64,000 nucleotides of DNA from Ottelia alismoides (GCA_037367405.1 JAZKJV010005774.1:372001-436000); one strand, 5' to 3'; positions 1 through 10,564 are shown, counted from the stretch's first letter. A program made the numbers and translations. Notes: a model not told the origin generated them from the sequence alone.

Positions 1-60
1 TAATTGCAATTAATTATCATAGATATATTTGGAATTATTTGACGATAATTAAATTTTAAA

Positions 61-230
61 ATTACCCAACAAATAAAATTTGATTATTGAACAAAAAGAA
101 AAAGAGAGTAATCCCATTTGAGGGGATGTCCATCGTGGGCTCCACCATGGCGGACATCCCCACCAACTAATGGGATTATCCTCTTCTTTTTTCTTCCTTT
201 CATTTTAGTTAGTTGTTGGTTAATTTGCTG
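61..230. repeat. Small foldback (MITE-like) element
   Basis: An imperfect inverted repeat. The left arm runs from about 61 (attacccaacaa) to about 138 (gggatgtcc). The right arm runs from about 152 (ggacatcccc) to about 224 (ttgttggttaat). The inner arms pair well (taatccca...gggatgtcc with ggacatcccc...tgggatta). No transposase and no clear target duplication are visible. The rest of 1-430 is AT-rich and shows no gene. Confidence 0.5.
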
Positions 231-460
231 AAGGATCAAATGGATTATTAAGCTTATAATTATTATTATTAATTCTTATCCTAAAGGTAGTTGTGAACTT
301 CTTTCATTTTGATCATTAATTTAAAAAATATGATTGCAATCCTAACCATCCAAACAAATATAAAAGAAAAGGTAGAGCGTGCCTTCCTCATAAGTTGTTT
401 TCAAAAGTTGAAAACACTACTTTCCTTCTCTCACTCTCATATATATATATATATATGGGG

Positions 461-733
461 TCTTTCAAATAGGATGCATCCTTCCTGACTTAAGGAAGGT
501 CACCATCTTTTTGTAGAAAAAACAAACACTTTAGTAGAATGTGTATATAGTTTGTATTATAACTACACATTATAAATACAAAACCGCATACAAAACTGTA
601 TATTATAATACAAACATTAAAACTGCACATTGTAATACAATCTGTATACGTATTCTACTAAAATCGTCATGTTTTCTACAAAAAAGGGGTTGGCCTTCCT
701 GAACTCAGGAAGTACCAAGTTCTATTTGAAAGA
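461..733. mobile_element. Short TIR element, 20-bp-periodic family (copy 1)
   Basis: The ends are inverted repeats starting tctttcaaat and ending atttgaaaga. Each TIR contains a small hairpin (ccttcct...aaggaagg on the left, cttcctgaactcaggaag on the right). The element is flanked by (TA)n on both sides (441-456 and 737-746). The interior is a run of degenerate 20-bp units with a TTTGTA or TACAAA core. It has no coding capacity. Copies 2 and 3 are at 1597-3030 and 3414-4519. Confidence 0.65.
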
Positions 734-746
734 AATTATATATATA

Positions 747-1115
747 GGGTTAAATGGGGCTGCCCCCTGGGGGAGCTAACTTAGCTCCCCCACCCCATTT
801 CACCTGATTTTTTTTTTGAAAATTTCTTCCGTGGAATTTCATCACTATATTATGTCATTAAAATTTCGTGCGAAACAGAGACTCCTACGGCCTCCATCCA
901 GACAGTCATTTTTTAACGATAACAGAATTTCTAAAAACGACCCCGTCTGGATAGAGGCCATAGGAGTCTTTGTTTCGCACGAAATTTTAATGACATAATA
1001 TAGGGATATATTGATGAAAATTCACGGAAGAAATTTCAAAAAAAATAAAAAAGTCATATGAAATGGGGTGGGAGGAGCCAAGTTAGCTCCCCCTATGAGG
1101 GCGGTCCCATTTTAC

Positions 1116-1117
<2 letters not shown>
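747..1117. mobile_element. TA-microsatellite-associated foldback MITE, copy A
   Basis: A near-palindromic element of about 371 bp. Both ends carry gggttaaatgggg-type sequence and the subterminal motif gagctaacttagctc. Further in, the arms pair over gtcattaaaatttcgtgcgaa and the catagactcct/aggagtc region. It lies directly inside a (TA)n tract. The layout (foldback MITE in a TA microsatellite) recalls the Micron elements of rice; homology to Micron is not shown here. Four more copies lie at 1162, 3060, 4557 and 49991. Confidence 0.75.

Positions 1118-1161
<44 letters not shown>
1118..1161. repeat. (TA)n microsatellite
   Basis: An uninterrupted TA dinucleotide tract between foldback copies A and B. 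It is the apparent insertion target shared by both. Confidence 0.9.
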
Positions 1162-1163
<2 letters not shown>

Positions 1164-1547
1164 GAAAAAATAGTGTGCTCCTAGGTGTAGCTAACTTACA
1201 TGCTCCCACCACTTTTTCCCTGTATCTTTTTTATTTTTCTGAAATGAAACCTATTAGAATTTAGATCACAATATGTCACTTGGTATCTTTAAAAATTCAA
1301 CTTAATTCTATACTTCTATCCCCTCCATCAAGACTATTAAATTTTAACGATCTTAGAATTGTTGAAAATGACCCCCTTCAGATAGAGGACATAGGAGTCT
1401 ATGTTTCTGACGAAATTGGAATGCCATGTTAGAGGGATATAGTGATGAATATGCATATTTTTATTTTCTAAAAAAATTAAAAAAAATAGAATGAAAACGG
1501 GGATAGGCGTAGCCAATTGCTTACTCCCTGGGTATAGCCTCATTTAA

Positions 1548-1549
<2 letters not shown>
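1162..1549. mobile_element. TA-microsatellite-associated foldback MITE, copy B
   Basis: This is a diverged copy of the 747-1117 element, with ends gggaaaaaatag and catttaacc. It keeps the central catagactcct/aggagtctatg pairing and the long arm around 'gacgaaattggaatg'. It is flanked by (TA)n on both sides (1118-1161 and 1550-1588). Confidence 0.7.

Positions 1550-1588
<39 letters not shown>
1550..1588. repeat. (TA)n microsatellite
   Basis: A TA tract separating foldback copy B from the 1.4 kb TIR element that follows, which starts after a run of G. Confidence 0.9.
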
Positions 1589-1591
<3 letters not shown>

Positions 1592-1596
1592 GGGGG

Positions 1597-3030
1597 CCTT
1601 TCAAATGAGACATGGTCCTTCCATCTCTAAGGAAGGCCAACGATCTGGACCATCGGATTCAAATCCAACGGCACCTTCAATTTTGTAGCCCAAAAGGGCA
1701 TTTTGGTCATCAACTTTTGCATTAATTATGCACTCTAATTAATATTCTGAAATATTAAATTTAGCAAGTTTTATTTTTGGTATTTTTCGCAATACCATAT
1801 TTAAAAAATATCCATTTTTTGCTGGACGATATTATCTGGGGCGTATTTTTGTATCCTCGCACATTTTTTTGTAGAATTTAAGGTTACTTTTGTAATGACT
1901 GCATGTTTTTTTGTAGAATCCGTTGTTCATTCAAAAAGTCATCCATTATTTGTAAATTTTGCTTGGTTCTTTGTAAAATACAATTCATATTAGTAATTAA
2001 TGTGTGATTCTTTGTAACGATTGTATGGTTCTTTGTATAATAAAATTTGTATAGTTTTTTTTATAAAAATTGTGGTAGTTATTCACGCTTAATTGATGCG
2101 AATATACAAACCAAATTTGTATAAAACACATCTAAAATGTACAATGCACATCCAAAATGTGTAATGCACATTAACATATACAAGATACAAGATCTATAAA
2201 AAAATATAATTTTCATTCGCAACCATTTGATTTGTAAAAATACATCACAAATTTGTATAATACATATCAAAATTGTATAAAACAGACTAATATTGTATAG
2301 TACACATCAATATTGTATCAAACTGTGAATCGTTCTTCATCCAGGACTGGTTGTAGCATCGTGTACACTAATCGTCATCCGATCTACGTGTTGTCGTCGC
2401 CGTTTGCGTGAAGGTCTTCTCGGAGAGCCGCAACATCATTCCCTGGAAATTACACGTACCATCAACTTCTTCCTTGCCGACGAGGCCACGCATGATGCTA
2501 AAAATTGCTTCAAGGATTATTCGATCGTCATTTTCATAGCCGTCAGTGAAGATGAAGATGGAGGCAGCGAGGAGGTTGACGATACCTGTGATGACGACGG
2601 AGACAAGATCTCCGATGTGCGCACGACGAAGACGGACGATGGCGGAGAGACGCGCGAAGCCCGATGTGATCCTCTTCCTCCCACGACGAAGACGATGGAG
2701 AGACGTGCAAAGCTCGATGTGATCCTCTTCCTCCCACCGTCATCACCTCCTCTCATGCGCCGCCGTCGTGTTTGTGAGATTAGGAAAGAGGTTAATGATA
2801 TATTTTAGGTATACGTATGGGATTTTTGGAAAGAGTATGATAGAGATTAATGAGAAGATATTTTGGGATGCTACATACTATATTTAGATAATGCATAATG
2901 AACAAAACGGGTTTTGATTAATTAAATAATAATAATAACACGCCTTTAATAACAACCATCTGATCAATTATGGACGCACAGGATTGTTGGCCTTCCTTAG
3001 AGATGGAAGGACCATGTCTAATTTGAAAGA
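1597..3030. mobile_element. 1.4 kb TIR element, 20-bp-periodic family (copy 2)
   Basis: The left end (ctttcaaatgagacatgg, then ccttccatctctaaggaagg) is matched by the right end in inverted orientation, with nearly identical sequence over about 45 bp. Each TIR folds on itself as a small hairpin. The element is flanked by TA tracts. The AT-rich interior at about 1860-2060 shows motifs of the type ttctttgtaa every 20-21 bp, and TACAAA-type motifs follow in the other orientation. A GC-rich insert lies at about 2340-2790. No transposase is encoded, so the element is non-autonomous. Confidence 0.65.
2404..2808 (+). other. GC-rich open segment with internal 55-bp duplication, not a recognised gene
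   Basis: An open frame of 134 codons inside the TIR element. Its protein is low-complexity and Asp/Glu/Arg-rich, with no domain I recognise. The segment contains a tandem duplication at about 2626-2736 (gacgaagac...gatcctcttcctcccac, twice), which explains the long open frames on both strands. It could be captured host sequence or an expanded minisatellite. I see no evidence of expression. Confidence 0.3.
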
Positions 3031-3059
3031 TATCATATATATATATATATGTATATATA

Positions 3060-3402
3060 GGGTTTAATGGGGATGCCCCCTTGGAGCGGCCAACACGACT
3101 GCTCTCGCCTATTTTTGGTGTTTTTTTATTTTTTTTCAAATATCACCACGTATATTCATCTATATATCCCTTCTATATGTCATTGGAATTTTGTCAAAAC
3201 AGAGACTCCTATGCCCTCCATCTAGAACATATCGATTACAACAATATTTAGACCGTTAAAATTAGATGTTCTAGATGGAGGGTTGTTTCTAATGAAATTT
3301 GGATGGCATATTAGAGGGATATACAAATGAATATACATGGTGATATTTAAAAAATAATAATAAATATGAAAAAATAGGGGCAGAGGCAGCCCCATTTTTT
3401 CC
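3060..3402. mobile_element. TA-microsatellite-associated foldback MITE, copy C
   Basis: A shorter diverged copy of the foldback family. It begins gggtttaatggggatgcccc after a TA tract at 3035-3059 and ends gcagccccattttttcc. The central pairing catagactcct type and 'ccctccatctagaac' / 'gttctagatggaggg' is retained. There is no coding capacity. Confidence 0.65.
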
Positions 3403-3413
3403 ATACACACTCA

Positions 3414-4519
3414 TAGGATTTATTTCCAATACGATGCACCTTTCCTGGATGCAAGGAAAGCCTACCATCTCATCCACATGTAATCAATCAAACGGATCCG
3501 ATTAATTCATTTTTAATCTTAGTTTGAAAACATATATTAGTCTTTTTGTCCCATTCTAAAAATAAAATGTGGCAACCCATGTTCTATTTCACATTCTGTT
3601 TTTGATTTATTCGTTCGGAGAATTCATGCTAAGGTTTTATCCTCCCACAACAATTGATAGCATAGGCAGCATGCTCGAGGACACAGGTGATGCATGAGGA
3701 GGGGGAGGGCGATGACGCTTGAGCCTGCACAAAGAAGGCATGCATGACGTATGGGGAGGGAGAGGGCGGCGATGCTTGAGGCCACACACTGGGAGGGGGA
3801 GGGGGATAACACGACGGTGTCAGCATCCTCAAGGGCATGTGCGACGCATGAGCAGAGGGAGGGCGACGACACTCAAGGCCGTGCACAGGGAGGGGGAGGG
3901 TGACGGAACTCGAGGCCTCTCATGGAGAGGGGGAGGGTGACTATGCACAGGGAGATGGAGGGTGAAGGGGACACGACCAGTTTCTACAATCTGAGATCGT
4001 TTTTTACAATCTCGGATCTTTTTTTACAATACAGAAATTTTTTACAAATCACAAGTTGTTTTTACGATCTTAATTTTTTTTACATTCTCAGGTTTTTTTT
4101 GCATTATGAGACAGTTTCTTACAAATCTGAAGTCATTTTTATAATAGCATATTATTTTTTACATTTAATATTTCATAATTTACAATTACAATAATAAAAG
4201 TATTACTAATTTTGATTTTATTTTACAAAGAAGGTTACAATCTTACAATGGAAATGATTACAAAGAGTTCTGTCATTCTGCATAGCACGAAAATGCAACC
4301 ACATTGACGAAACCTCATCGCATAAATAGCAACAAAAAAGTCAAATCAAGCGGGCTAAAAATGATAAAATGAGAGGATTAAATGAAATTCAACTTCGAAA
4401 TGAAAACACATTGACTAGCATACCCTTTTGGATAAAGAGTCGTTAGATTGAGATCTAAAGTATGAAATGGTTGGCTTTCCATACATCGAGGAAAGGTGCA
4501 CCTCATTGGAAGGGTCCTA
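3414..4519. mobile_element. 1.1 kb TIR element, 20-bp-periodic family (copy 3)
   Basis: The ends are inverted: tttccaatacgatgcacc + ctttcctggatgcaaggaaag on the left, and the reverse complement of the same pattern ending ccattggaa-type sequence on the right. The interior has two blocks. One is a GC-rich minisatellite (about 3665-3960, units of the kind gggagggggagggcgacgac). The other is an AT-rich block (3981-4190) of at least eleven degenerate 20-bp units with core tttttacaat. The element is flanked by Micron-like copy C on the left and a (CATA)n/(TA)n tract on the right. Confidence 0.6.
3981..4190 (+). repeat. 20-bp degenerate tandem array, core TTTTTACAAT
   Basis: Core motifs start at about 3981, 4001, 4021, 4039, 4059, 4076, 4096, 4116, 4136, 4156 and 4176. 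The spacing is 20 bp with small slips of 17-18 bp. The bases between the cores are not conserved. Phased T-tracts at two helical turns would be expected to bend DNA; this is an inference. Confidence 0.75.
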
Positions 4520-4556
4520 TACATACATACATACATACATATATACATATATATAT
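4520..4556. repeat. (CATA)n/(TA)n microsatellite
   Basis: Tandem cata units followed by TA units, lying between the 1.1 kb TIR element and foldback copy D. Confidence 0.85.
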
Positions 4557-4937
4557 GAGGAAAATGGGACTGTCCCTAGGGGTAGCTAACTTAGCTCCTC
4601 CCGACCCATTTTCCCCATATTTTTTATTTTTTTAAATAAAATCATAGAAATTCATCAATATATCCCTATATTATGTCAATCAAGTTTCGTGAGAAATAGA
4701 GACTCCTACGGCCTCCATCCAAACAGTCATTTTTTATCGGTCGCAAGATTTTTTAAATCGACCTTATCTGGATGGGGCGTAGGAGTCTTTGTATTCTCAT
4801 GAAACTTGAACGACATGATATAGAGATATAATAATGAATTTACACAGTTTTAATTTTTAAAAAATAAAAAAAAATATGGGGAAAATGGGGCGGGGGAAGC
4901 TAAGTTAGCTACCCCATGGAGCAACCCCATGTTACCC
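4557..4937. mobile_element. TA-microsatellite-associated foldback MITE, copy D
   Basis: The foldback element starts gaggaaaatggg and ends ccatgttaccc. The subterminal gctaacttagctcc and its inverted partner gaagctaagttagct are both present. The inner arms pair over gtcaatcaagtttcgtgag and the catgaaacttgaacgac side. TA repeats flank the left side and GT repeats the right. Confidence 0.75.
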
Positions 4938-5020
4938 TATGTGTATGTGTGTGTGCATGTGCGCGTGTGCACGCGTGTTGCGTGCGTGCGGGCGGGCGGG
5001 AGGGCGGGCAGTGGGCGGGC

Positions 5021-5072
<52 letters not shown>

Positions 5073-5092
5073 TGTGTGTGTGTGAGAGAGAG

Positions 5093-5124
<32 letters not shown>

Positions 5125-5232
5125 CGCGTGCGGGCGTGCATGTGCACGCGCGCGTGCGTTCATGCGAGCATGCGAGCAACCACAAAAAACCTTAAAGTTG
5201 TGCTATGACATATTACATGTGTGTGTGTGTGG
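4938..5232. repeat. (GT)n microsatellite with CG-rich interruptions
   Basis: Long alternating GT tracts (about 5018-5070 and 5080-5116) with alternating CG stretches (5117-5128, 5148-5156). Alternating purine-pyrimidine tracts of this length can adopt Z-DNA in principle. Open frames through it on both strands (Cys/Val or His/Thr repeats) are composition artefacts. Confidence 0.9.
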
Positions 5233-5239
5233 GTGTGAT

Positions 5240-5955
5240 ACAATGGGCTATGTGCCCATTAGAGTTGTAATGAGCGCATTCATTTTTTTAATAATATTTT
5301 CTATCATTTTGATCATAATCTTATTGGTTTACAACTATTATATGATATTCTTACTATTAATAACCATTTTCACAAACAAGAATCATTAATTCATACGAAA
5401 TGATTGTATCTTTATTTGTGTTACCGATGTCTTTTCTATTTTTATTAACGACCACTTCGCATGAATTTAAGGTTTTCTTTTTGTGACAATGGTTACTAAT
5501 AGTAAATATATGATATAACATTTGCAAACCATTAAACATTGAACTCAAATGATAGAAAATATTAGTATAAAAATGATTTCGCATTTTTATTAGAGTTGTA
5601 ATGATCACACTGTTTTTCTACTAATATTTTCTATTATTTTGAGCATAATATTTATTTATTTACAATTGTTATATCATATTATTATTATCAGTAAACATTT
5701 TCACACAAAAAAACCTTAAATTCATACAAAATGATGGTATCTTTATTTGTATTACTGATTTCTTTTCTATTCTTACAAATGACCATTTCGTAAGAATATA
5801 AGATTTTTTAAAATGGTTACTAATAATAAGAATATGATATAACAATTGTGAACTTATAAGCATTGAACTCAAAATCATAAAAAGTTTATTAGTAAAAAAT
5901 GAGTGTGCTCATTATAACTATAATGTGCACATGGCACATTGGATAAGTCCCTATA
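5240..5955. mobile_element. Foldback element built of two tandem palindromic modules, inside a (GT)n tract
   Basis: The outer ends are inverted (atgtgcccattagagttgta on the left; the complement of atgtgcac...tataatgagcac on the right). Inside, two direct modules of about 320 bp (about 5263-5583 and 5585-5925) share sequence along their length, for example gatggtatctttatttgt-type segments. Each module is itself an inverted repeat (ttttctatcattttga on one arm, its complement on the other). GT repeats lie on both sides (to 5239 and from 5978). There is no coding capacity. Confidence 0.55.
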
Positions 5956-6263
5956 TATTATATATAATGTATGTTATGTGTGTGTTTGTGTGTGGTGTGT
6001 CAATGTGTGTCTCTGCCTGTGTCTGTCTGTGCATGTATCTGTGCCTGTGCATTTATGCATATGTAGGCATAACTTCGAATGAGATTGAAAATATGTCGCT
6101 ATTGGACCTCAAGCATTTCTTATTTTTTTAAAGTCCAAACATTGGGGCTGATGTTTCCCCAAGAAGAAAATGAAGGTAGTTTAAAAAAATAAAGAGAAAA
6201 AATAGAGGCAAAGATGTGAAAAAATGAGATTGAAAAAAAGAGAGGAATCATTGTGAAAAAATA
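5956..6263. repeat. Degenerate (GT)n tract and unique AT-rich sequence, no gene
   Basis: From 5978 to about 6060 there are interrupted tgtg/tctg repeats that continue the GT tract left of the foldback element. From 6070 to 6254 the sequence is A-rich and I see no gene. The last 9 bases, gaaaaaata (6255-6263), are the left target duplication of the Mutator-like element. Confidence 0.6.
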
Positions 6264-7211
6264 GGGATTTTTACACCCATGACCCTGAGTAATTCTGCAA
6301 TTACAATCATAACCCTGCAAAATCGTGAATTACATGAGAACTCTGAATAAGTATCCCGTCCTACACACATAACCATCCATTATTTTAGCTAGTTAACTCA
6401 ACCAGATCTAAAGTTAATCTAACCAATCATGTATCCAATGGTTGTAACTAAAAGACAAAAATCCCCCTCTCCCCACTTCCTTCTCCAGCTTCCCCCACCC
6501 ACCCGTCGACTACCATCCCTCCCATTCCTTCTTCAGCCCCTTCCCTTGGAACCCGCCTCCCATTGAAGATCACGCACGCTACCCAACCTCGTCGAAGCAC
6601 CCGTCCCCTACGCCTGCAACCTCCGTTGAAGCCCTCCCCCCACCCCCAACCACTTGCAGGAGCTCCTGCTCTCGCCGCCGCCGCCTCCCTCTCTCCCTCT
6701 CCCTCTCTTCGCGAAATTTGGAAAAAAAAGCTACCGGAGGTCTTCTTCCCGTCCAGGAAACACCCCCTCATAATGTCACACCACTTTCTCCTCCCAATTA
6801 CCCCCTGCCTAGTAACCTCCACCGGCAGCAGTCCACCTTCCCCCACCTTCAGCACGCATACCTTCCCCCGATGCACATCTCCTTATTCTGTCATTGCACT
6901 ACTCTCCTTCTCTCCTCCCTCCACCGAACACCGTGCCTCGCTGCCGCCTTCCCCTGTCCGCCACTCCACCGTTGTTCCCTCTTTCGGGCTCCATTTTCCA
7001 CCCCCACCGCCGAACGGGTTGACCTTCAGAAGGAGGCATGGAGGCTGCTCAATAAGGTGGTTGTCAATTACCTGCTTCGGGGGGAGGAGCGATCTTCCAT
7101 GGGGGGAGGGGGGCTTCGACATTGGCTGCGGAGGGGGGGTCTTTGGTTGGTCGGCGGGGGCTTCCACATTGGCTGCGGGAGGGGGAGCCTAGGCTCGTCG
7201 GCAGGGCTTCC
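6264..7211. mobile_element. Mutator-like (Pack-MULE-like) element, left part
   Basis: The left terminus is gggatttttacacccatgac. It pairs with the right terminus at 28464 as a TIR of roughly 100 bp (shared: ttacacccat, gagtaatt, aattaca, ataaccc, aattacatgagaa). The host duplication is gaaaaaata (6255-6263) against aaaaaaata (28465-28473), 8 of 9 identical, as expected for MULEs. The interior (about 6470-7210) is strongly GC-rich, unlike the surroundings, and encodes no transposase. A GC-rich interior between MULE TIRs is the picture of a Pack-MULE carrying captured host sequence, but I do not recognise a source gene. The Athila-like element interrupts it at 7211. Confidence 0.7.
7111..7211 (+). 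repeat. ~47-bp minisatellite in the Mutator-like element (left side)
   Basis: Units begin gggcttcc/gggcttcg at 7111, 7158 and 7204 and contain acattggctgcggg and ggtcggc. The array resumes after the Athila-like insertion (27833, 27877, and again near 28075), so it was split by that insertion. Confidence 0.7.
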
Positions 7212-8230
7212 TAATGAATCCTTGATCATCACTCGTTATTCTTTTATTTTAGCTAATTATCTTGGCAAAGCATCATGTAAATAGATGTAAATACAATAAG
7301 TTAGCATTATGCATGTATTTGTTAATATTGCATAATTAGCATGTATTTGTGCAAAAATAAAAGAATAAAGGAAAAGAAAAAGGAAGGAGGTATTTAGAAT
7401 AAATAGAGAGTGACCCGAACTCCAAGAGAAGGCCAAGCATTGGCCTGATCGCCAAATAAAACAAGTAGAGAGAGATAGGGCCCACTCTATATTGTACATA
7501 TTAGTTGTGTAATTAAGTAATTATTTTTGACAAAATAAAAATAAATATTCTTTTTACCTCCTTGTATATAGTCCTAAAAATAAATCAAAAATTAGAAAAA
7601 TAAATAAATAAAATAAAAATAAAAATAAAATCCTCCCTCCCTTATACAAAATACATGTTTATATAAGCTTTATTTTATGTTTATTATATACATGTAAATA
7701 AGTATAAATAAATAAAAATTATTTTATACTCCAAAAATAATATTGTAAATAAATAAAATATAAAATTGGGGTATTTATGTAAAAATAACAAATTAAAAAT
7801 AATTGTACAAAATACATAGGTATAATATGCACGTATATAATAACACTACATTGTATAAAGATTAGATTATTTCTCATAAAAATAAATAAAAATCACAGAA
7901 ATAACAAACATTTTTCATTTTATACACTTTTTGGTTTTAAATCATTTATTATTTTTTATTGAATTTGTAAGTATTTTGTACATTCGATTTTTCTGATTGG
8001 TCCACATCACATTATTGATCCGGGTCAACGCCCTCTTCCAAGGCTTCACCTGACACGATCTTGTAGCCGGACCAATTTCTTCGAATTTTCCGGTCGGGTC
8101 ACGCAACCCCTCGCCCCGATTCCTCGCCCGTGGTCTCTCCCTGGATCCAGGACCCTCGCAGATCCTTAGGAAGGCGCGGATCTTCCTAAGGTTGTGTGTC
8201 CTTGCCGATTCCTCTAGCCTCCTGGGAACC

Positions 8231-8238
8231 CTATATAG
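8231..8238 (+). promoter_or_regulatory. Candidate TATA box of the LTR
   Basis: ctatatag within a GC-rich context, at the same place as in the 3' LTR (25504-25511). It lies about 2.3 kb upstream of the LTR end, which would give a very long R-U5 region if used. No experimental support. Confidence 0.4.
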
Positions 8239-10392
8239 TCTCTTCTCCATCTCTCAGAAGTGGGAGCTCGTACCTCGCGCCTCCCTTCCTCCCTAGCCAC
8301 CTCCGGTTGAGTGACAGCTTCCCGAGGGACCCTTTGGATCGAAGCTTGGAGGAGCAGCTACGCTGCTCAGCCTCATGACCGACGTGCGCCACCGCGATCA
8401 GCCTCCCGATCTTCTACAGCCAGGTCGAGGCCATTACCTCACCGACCGCCTTCGCTTGAAGCTCTAAAGCTTGCCTAGGACCTTAGGTACCCGCTATTTC
8501 CTTCACATTTTTGGATTCGCTTCAATCATACCATCTTCTGCCGCCGCGTGTTCATCTGCTCCGACCAGATGGTCGAAGCCCCGTTTTCCACATCCATCCA
8601 CTCCGATCGAACCCCTGACGCATGCTCCACTTCGCACCGCAACTTGATCCCCCTTAGGCACGTCCCTTAGGTCGAGATTAAGGATTTGATCTCCTCTATC
8701 ACCTCCGGCGGAGATCAAGCTTTGCCCCACATCGCTTCTTTGCATTCCAGTCCGAATAACCCTCGACCGGAGCTCCGTTCTGAGTCAAGCCTTCCTTTGC
8801 AGGTGTTAGCGTGTGCTGGGAGCCCCTGTTTCATCCATCAGAGGGTTCACTGGAGTATCTCCAGGCCACCTTCACCGTCATGCGCATCCAGTCGTTGGCT
8901 CCTCCATCGGACCCGTTCAATAGACGCGGAGGACCTCCACGATCATTCCTGAGCTTCCCGATCGATCATCAGAGCTAAGGATAGCCTCCTTGGCTCTGGT
9001 GAAGTTCATCCCGCCCCTGTTCTTCCAGGCGTATCCAGCACCGTCAGATTGACTCCATTCTTCCATATCAGATACACACCATTGACCGCAGCAGCCTTCC
9101 AGGTCGTTAGATCTGATCTCTGACGCATCTGCGCCCCACGTCTTCGACAACTCCTGAGGCGTCAGATCTGACACCTGCCACATCTGAGCCGCACGTCCAC
9201 GTGCAGCCAGCGGCCACCACGTGTCCTTTTCACTCGCACCGCACGCACCTGCAAGGGTATATTGCACTTTCTTCCCTGCACTTTTCATGTTTTATGTTTA
9301 GTTTGGTTAAATAAGTTGTTGTTCAGGACTATTTGCATATTAGTCCCTGATGTTTCTGGTATTCGCACTTTAGTCCTCCCAGTTTGAATACACGTGCACT
9401 ATCACGCCCTGTGGTGTTTTCGCATCTTATACCCTGAACTTTTTATATGTTCCTGAGTTGAATGAAAAGTTTTATGTATTTGCATTTATGCCCCTATGCG
9501 TGGTTATATGAATGTGTGTAAATTTTGTGGGAATTTTGCAATGATGCCCTTGAACTTTTATATGTGTGTTATGTTTAGTCTGGAAACTCAGAATATTTGC
9601 AAAAAGGTTCTTATAACTGTGTGCTTTGTTTTAAATCAAATAATTATCAAATTTACTCCAAAATTCCCCAAAAATTATCATTAGCTCATATTACTGTGTA
9701 ATATTTTTGGTAATTTTTGTGACGCAACTTGATTTATTTGATATTTTCTAAAAAATAAAAAAAACCCATAAAAAGTGTCTATCTGTTTTATAAAATACCA
9801 AAAAATATAAAATACCCCTAAAATTCTATAAAAAATTCTTGTATGTTTGTTTTGGTTTCTTTTAATTTCAATACCATTTTTGTTCCAATATCCTTTATAA
9901 AACTCCTAAAAATCACAAAGACCAAAAATCTTATAAAAATCATTAAAAATTCTACAAAAATAAAAAAAATGAGTTTTCAATTTCTGTAGTTAGATATTGT
10001 CATCTGTTTTAACATAAAATTACAATCAGGACGTTTGGGGCACTTTAGATATTTTAAAGTTGCCTTCTAGTCCAGGTTGTACACTATTTTGCTATTTGAT
10101 TTTATTTCATTTTTATAAAATCATATAAAAATCAGAAAAACTTAGAAAATTGCCCAAAACACTTGCATATTTTGAAAATTACAAATATTTTTATTTCGAA
10201 TTTTAGAGCATTTTTAGTCATAATAAAAATTGTTGAAGTTTAGTCTTCTTATCCTTTTATTTGATTTCTTAATCAGAAAATAAAAAACAACAATATATAT
10301 AAATTTTGCAATTAAAAAATCACCAAAAAGATGCCTTTCTTCTCTGATTTCTCGATTACTTCGTAGGCTTCGCTCGTGCTCCTTGCGTTCGA

Positions 10393-10421
10393 CCTGGTCT
10401 CTATACCAGGTTAAATAAATA
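10393..10421 (+). promoter_or_regulatory. LTR hairpin followed by AATAAA-type signal
   Basis: cctgg-tctctat-accagg forms a short stem, followed within a few bases by aaataaata. The same arrangement is at 27667-27693 and 20583-20605, and the stem alone is at 62766-62783. In the solo LTR the stem is cttgg/ccaag, a compensatory change. A role in retroelement polyadenylation is inferred. Confidence 0.45.
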
Positions 10422-10564
10422 GCGGAGACCGCTGCATTCGATTTCGTGGCTTTGATTGTTTTACTTGTAGTCTTATTTTTTGTTGTTGAGCCCGGCTCAA
10501 GTGGTTGAGGTCGTAACGACCTTTGATATCACTTTGCCTCGATCGCTTGAGCGGCTCATCAGAA

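Larger units (their letters stand above)
7212..10561 (+). repeat. 5' LTR of the Athila-like element
   Basis: 3350 bp, matched along its length by 24471-27832. The 5' third is AT-rich. A GC-rich middle (about 8020-9250) follows, then an AT-rich end. It starts taatgaatcc, where the 3' copy has tgatgaatcc, and ends ctcatca. Many substitutions against the 3' LTR are visible by eye (for example about ten in the last 70 bases), so the insertion is old. Open frames in the GC-rich middle are not conserved coding regions. Confidence 0.92.

Noticed and set aside
2404..2808. Host gene fragment with acidic protein
   Set aside because: The frame depends on a 55-bp tandem duplication and lies inside a MITE-like element. 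Kept only as an unexplained segment.
3981..4190. Regular 20-bp repeats resembling a CRISPR array
   Set aside because: Units are degenerate and contiguous with no conserved repeat and spacer alternation, and the context is a plant genome.
4909..5389. Long open frames of Cys/Val or His/Thr repeats on both strands
   Set aside because: They are translations of the GT/CG microsatellite and exist in every frame. No gene structure is present.
6448..7284. Pro/Ser-rich and Gly-rich open frames of up to 209 codons
   Set aside because: Composition-driven frames in the GC-rich Mutator-like interior. They overlap on both strands, lack domains, and one even crosses the TSD into the retrotransposon LTR.
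8196..9288. Open frames in the GC-rich middle of the 5' LTR, with counterparts at 25343-26525
   Set aside because: The matching LTR copy breaks these frames, so they are not conserved as proteins.
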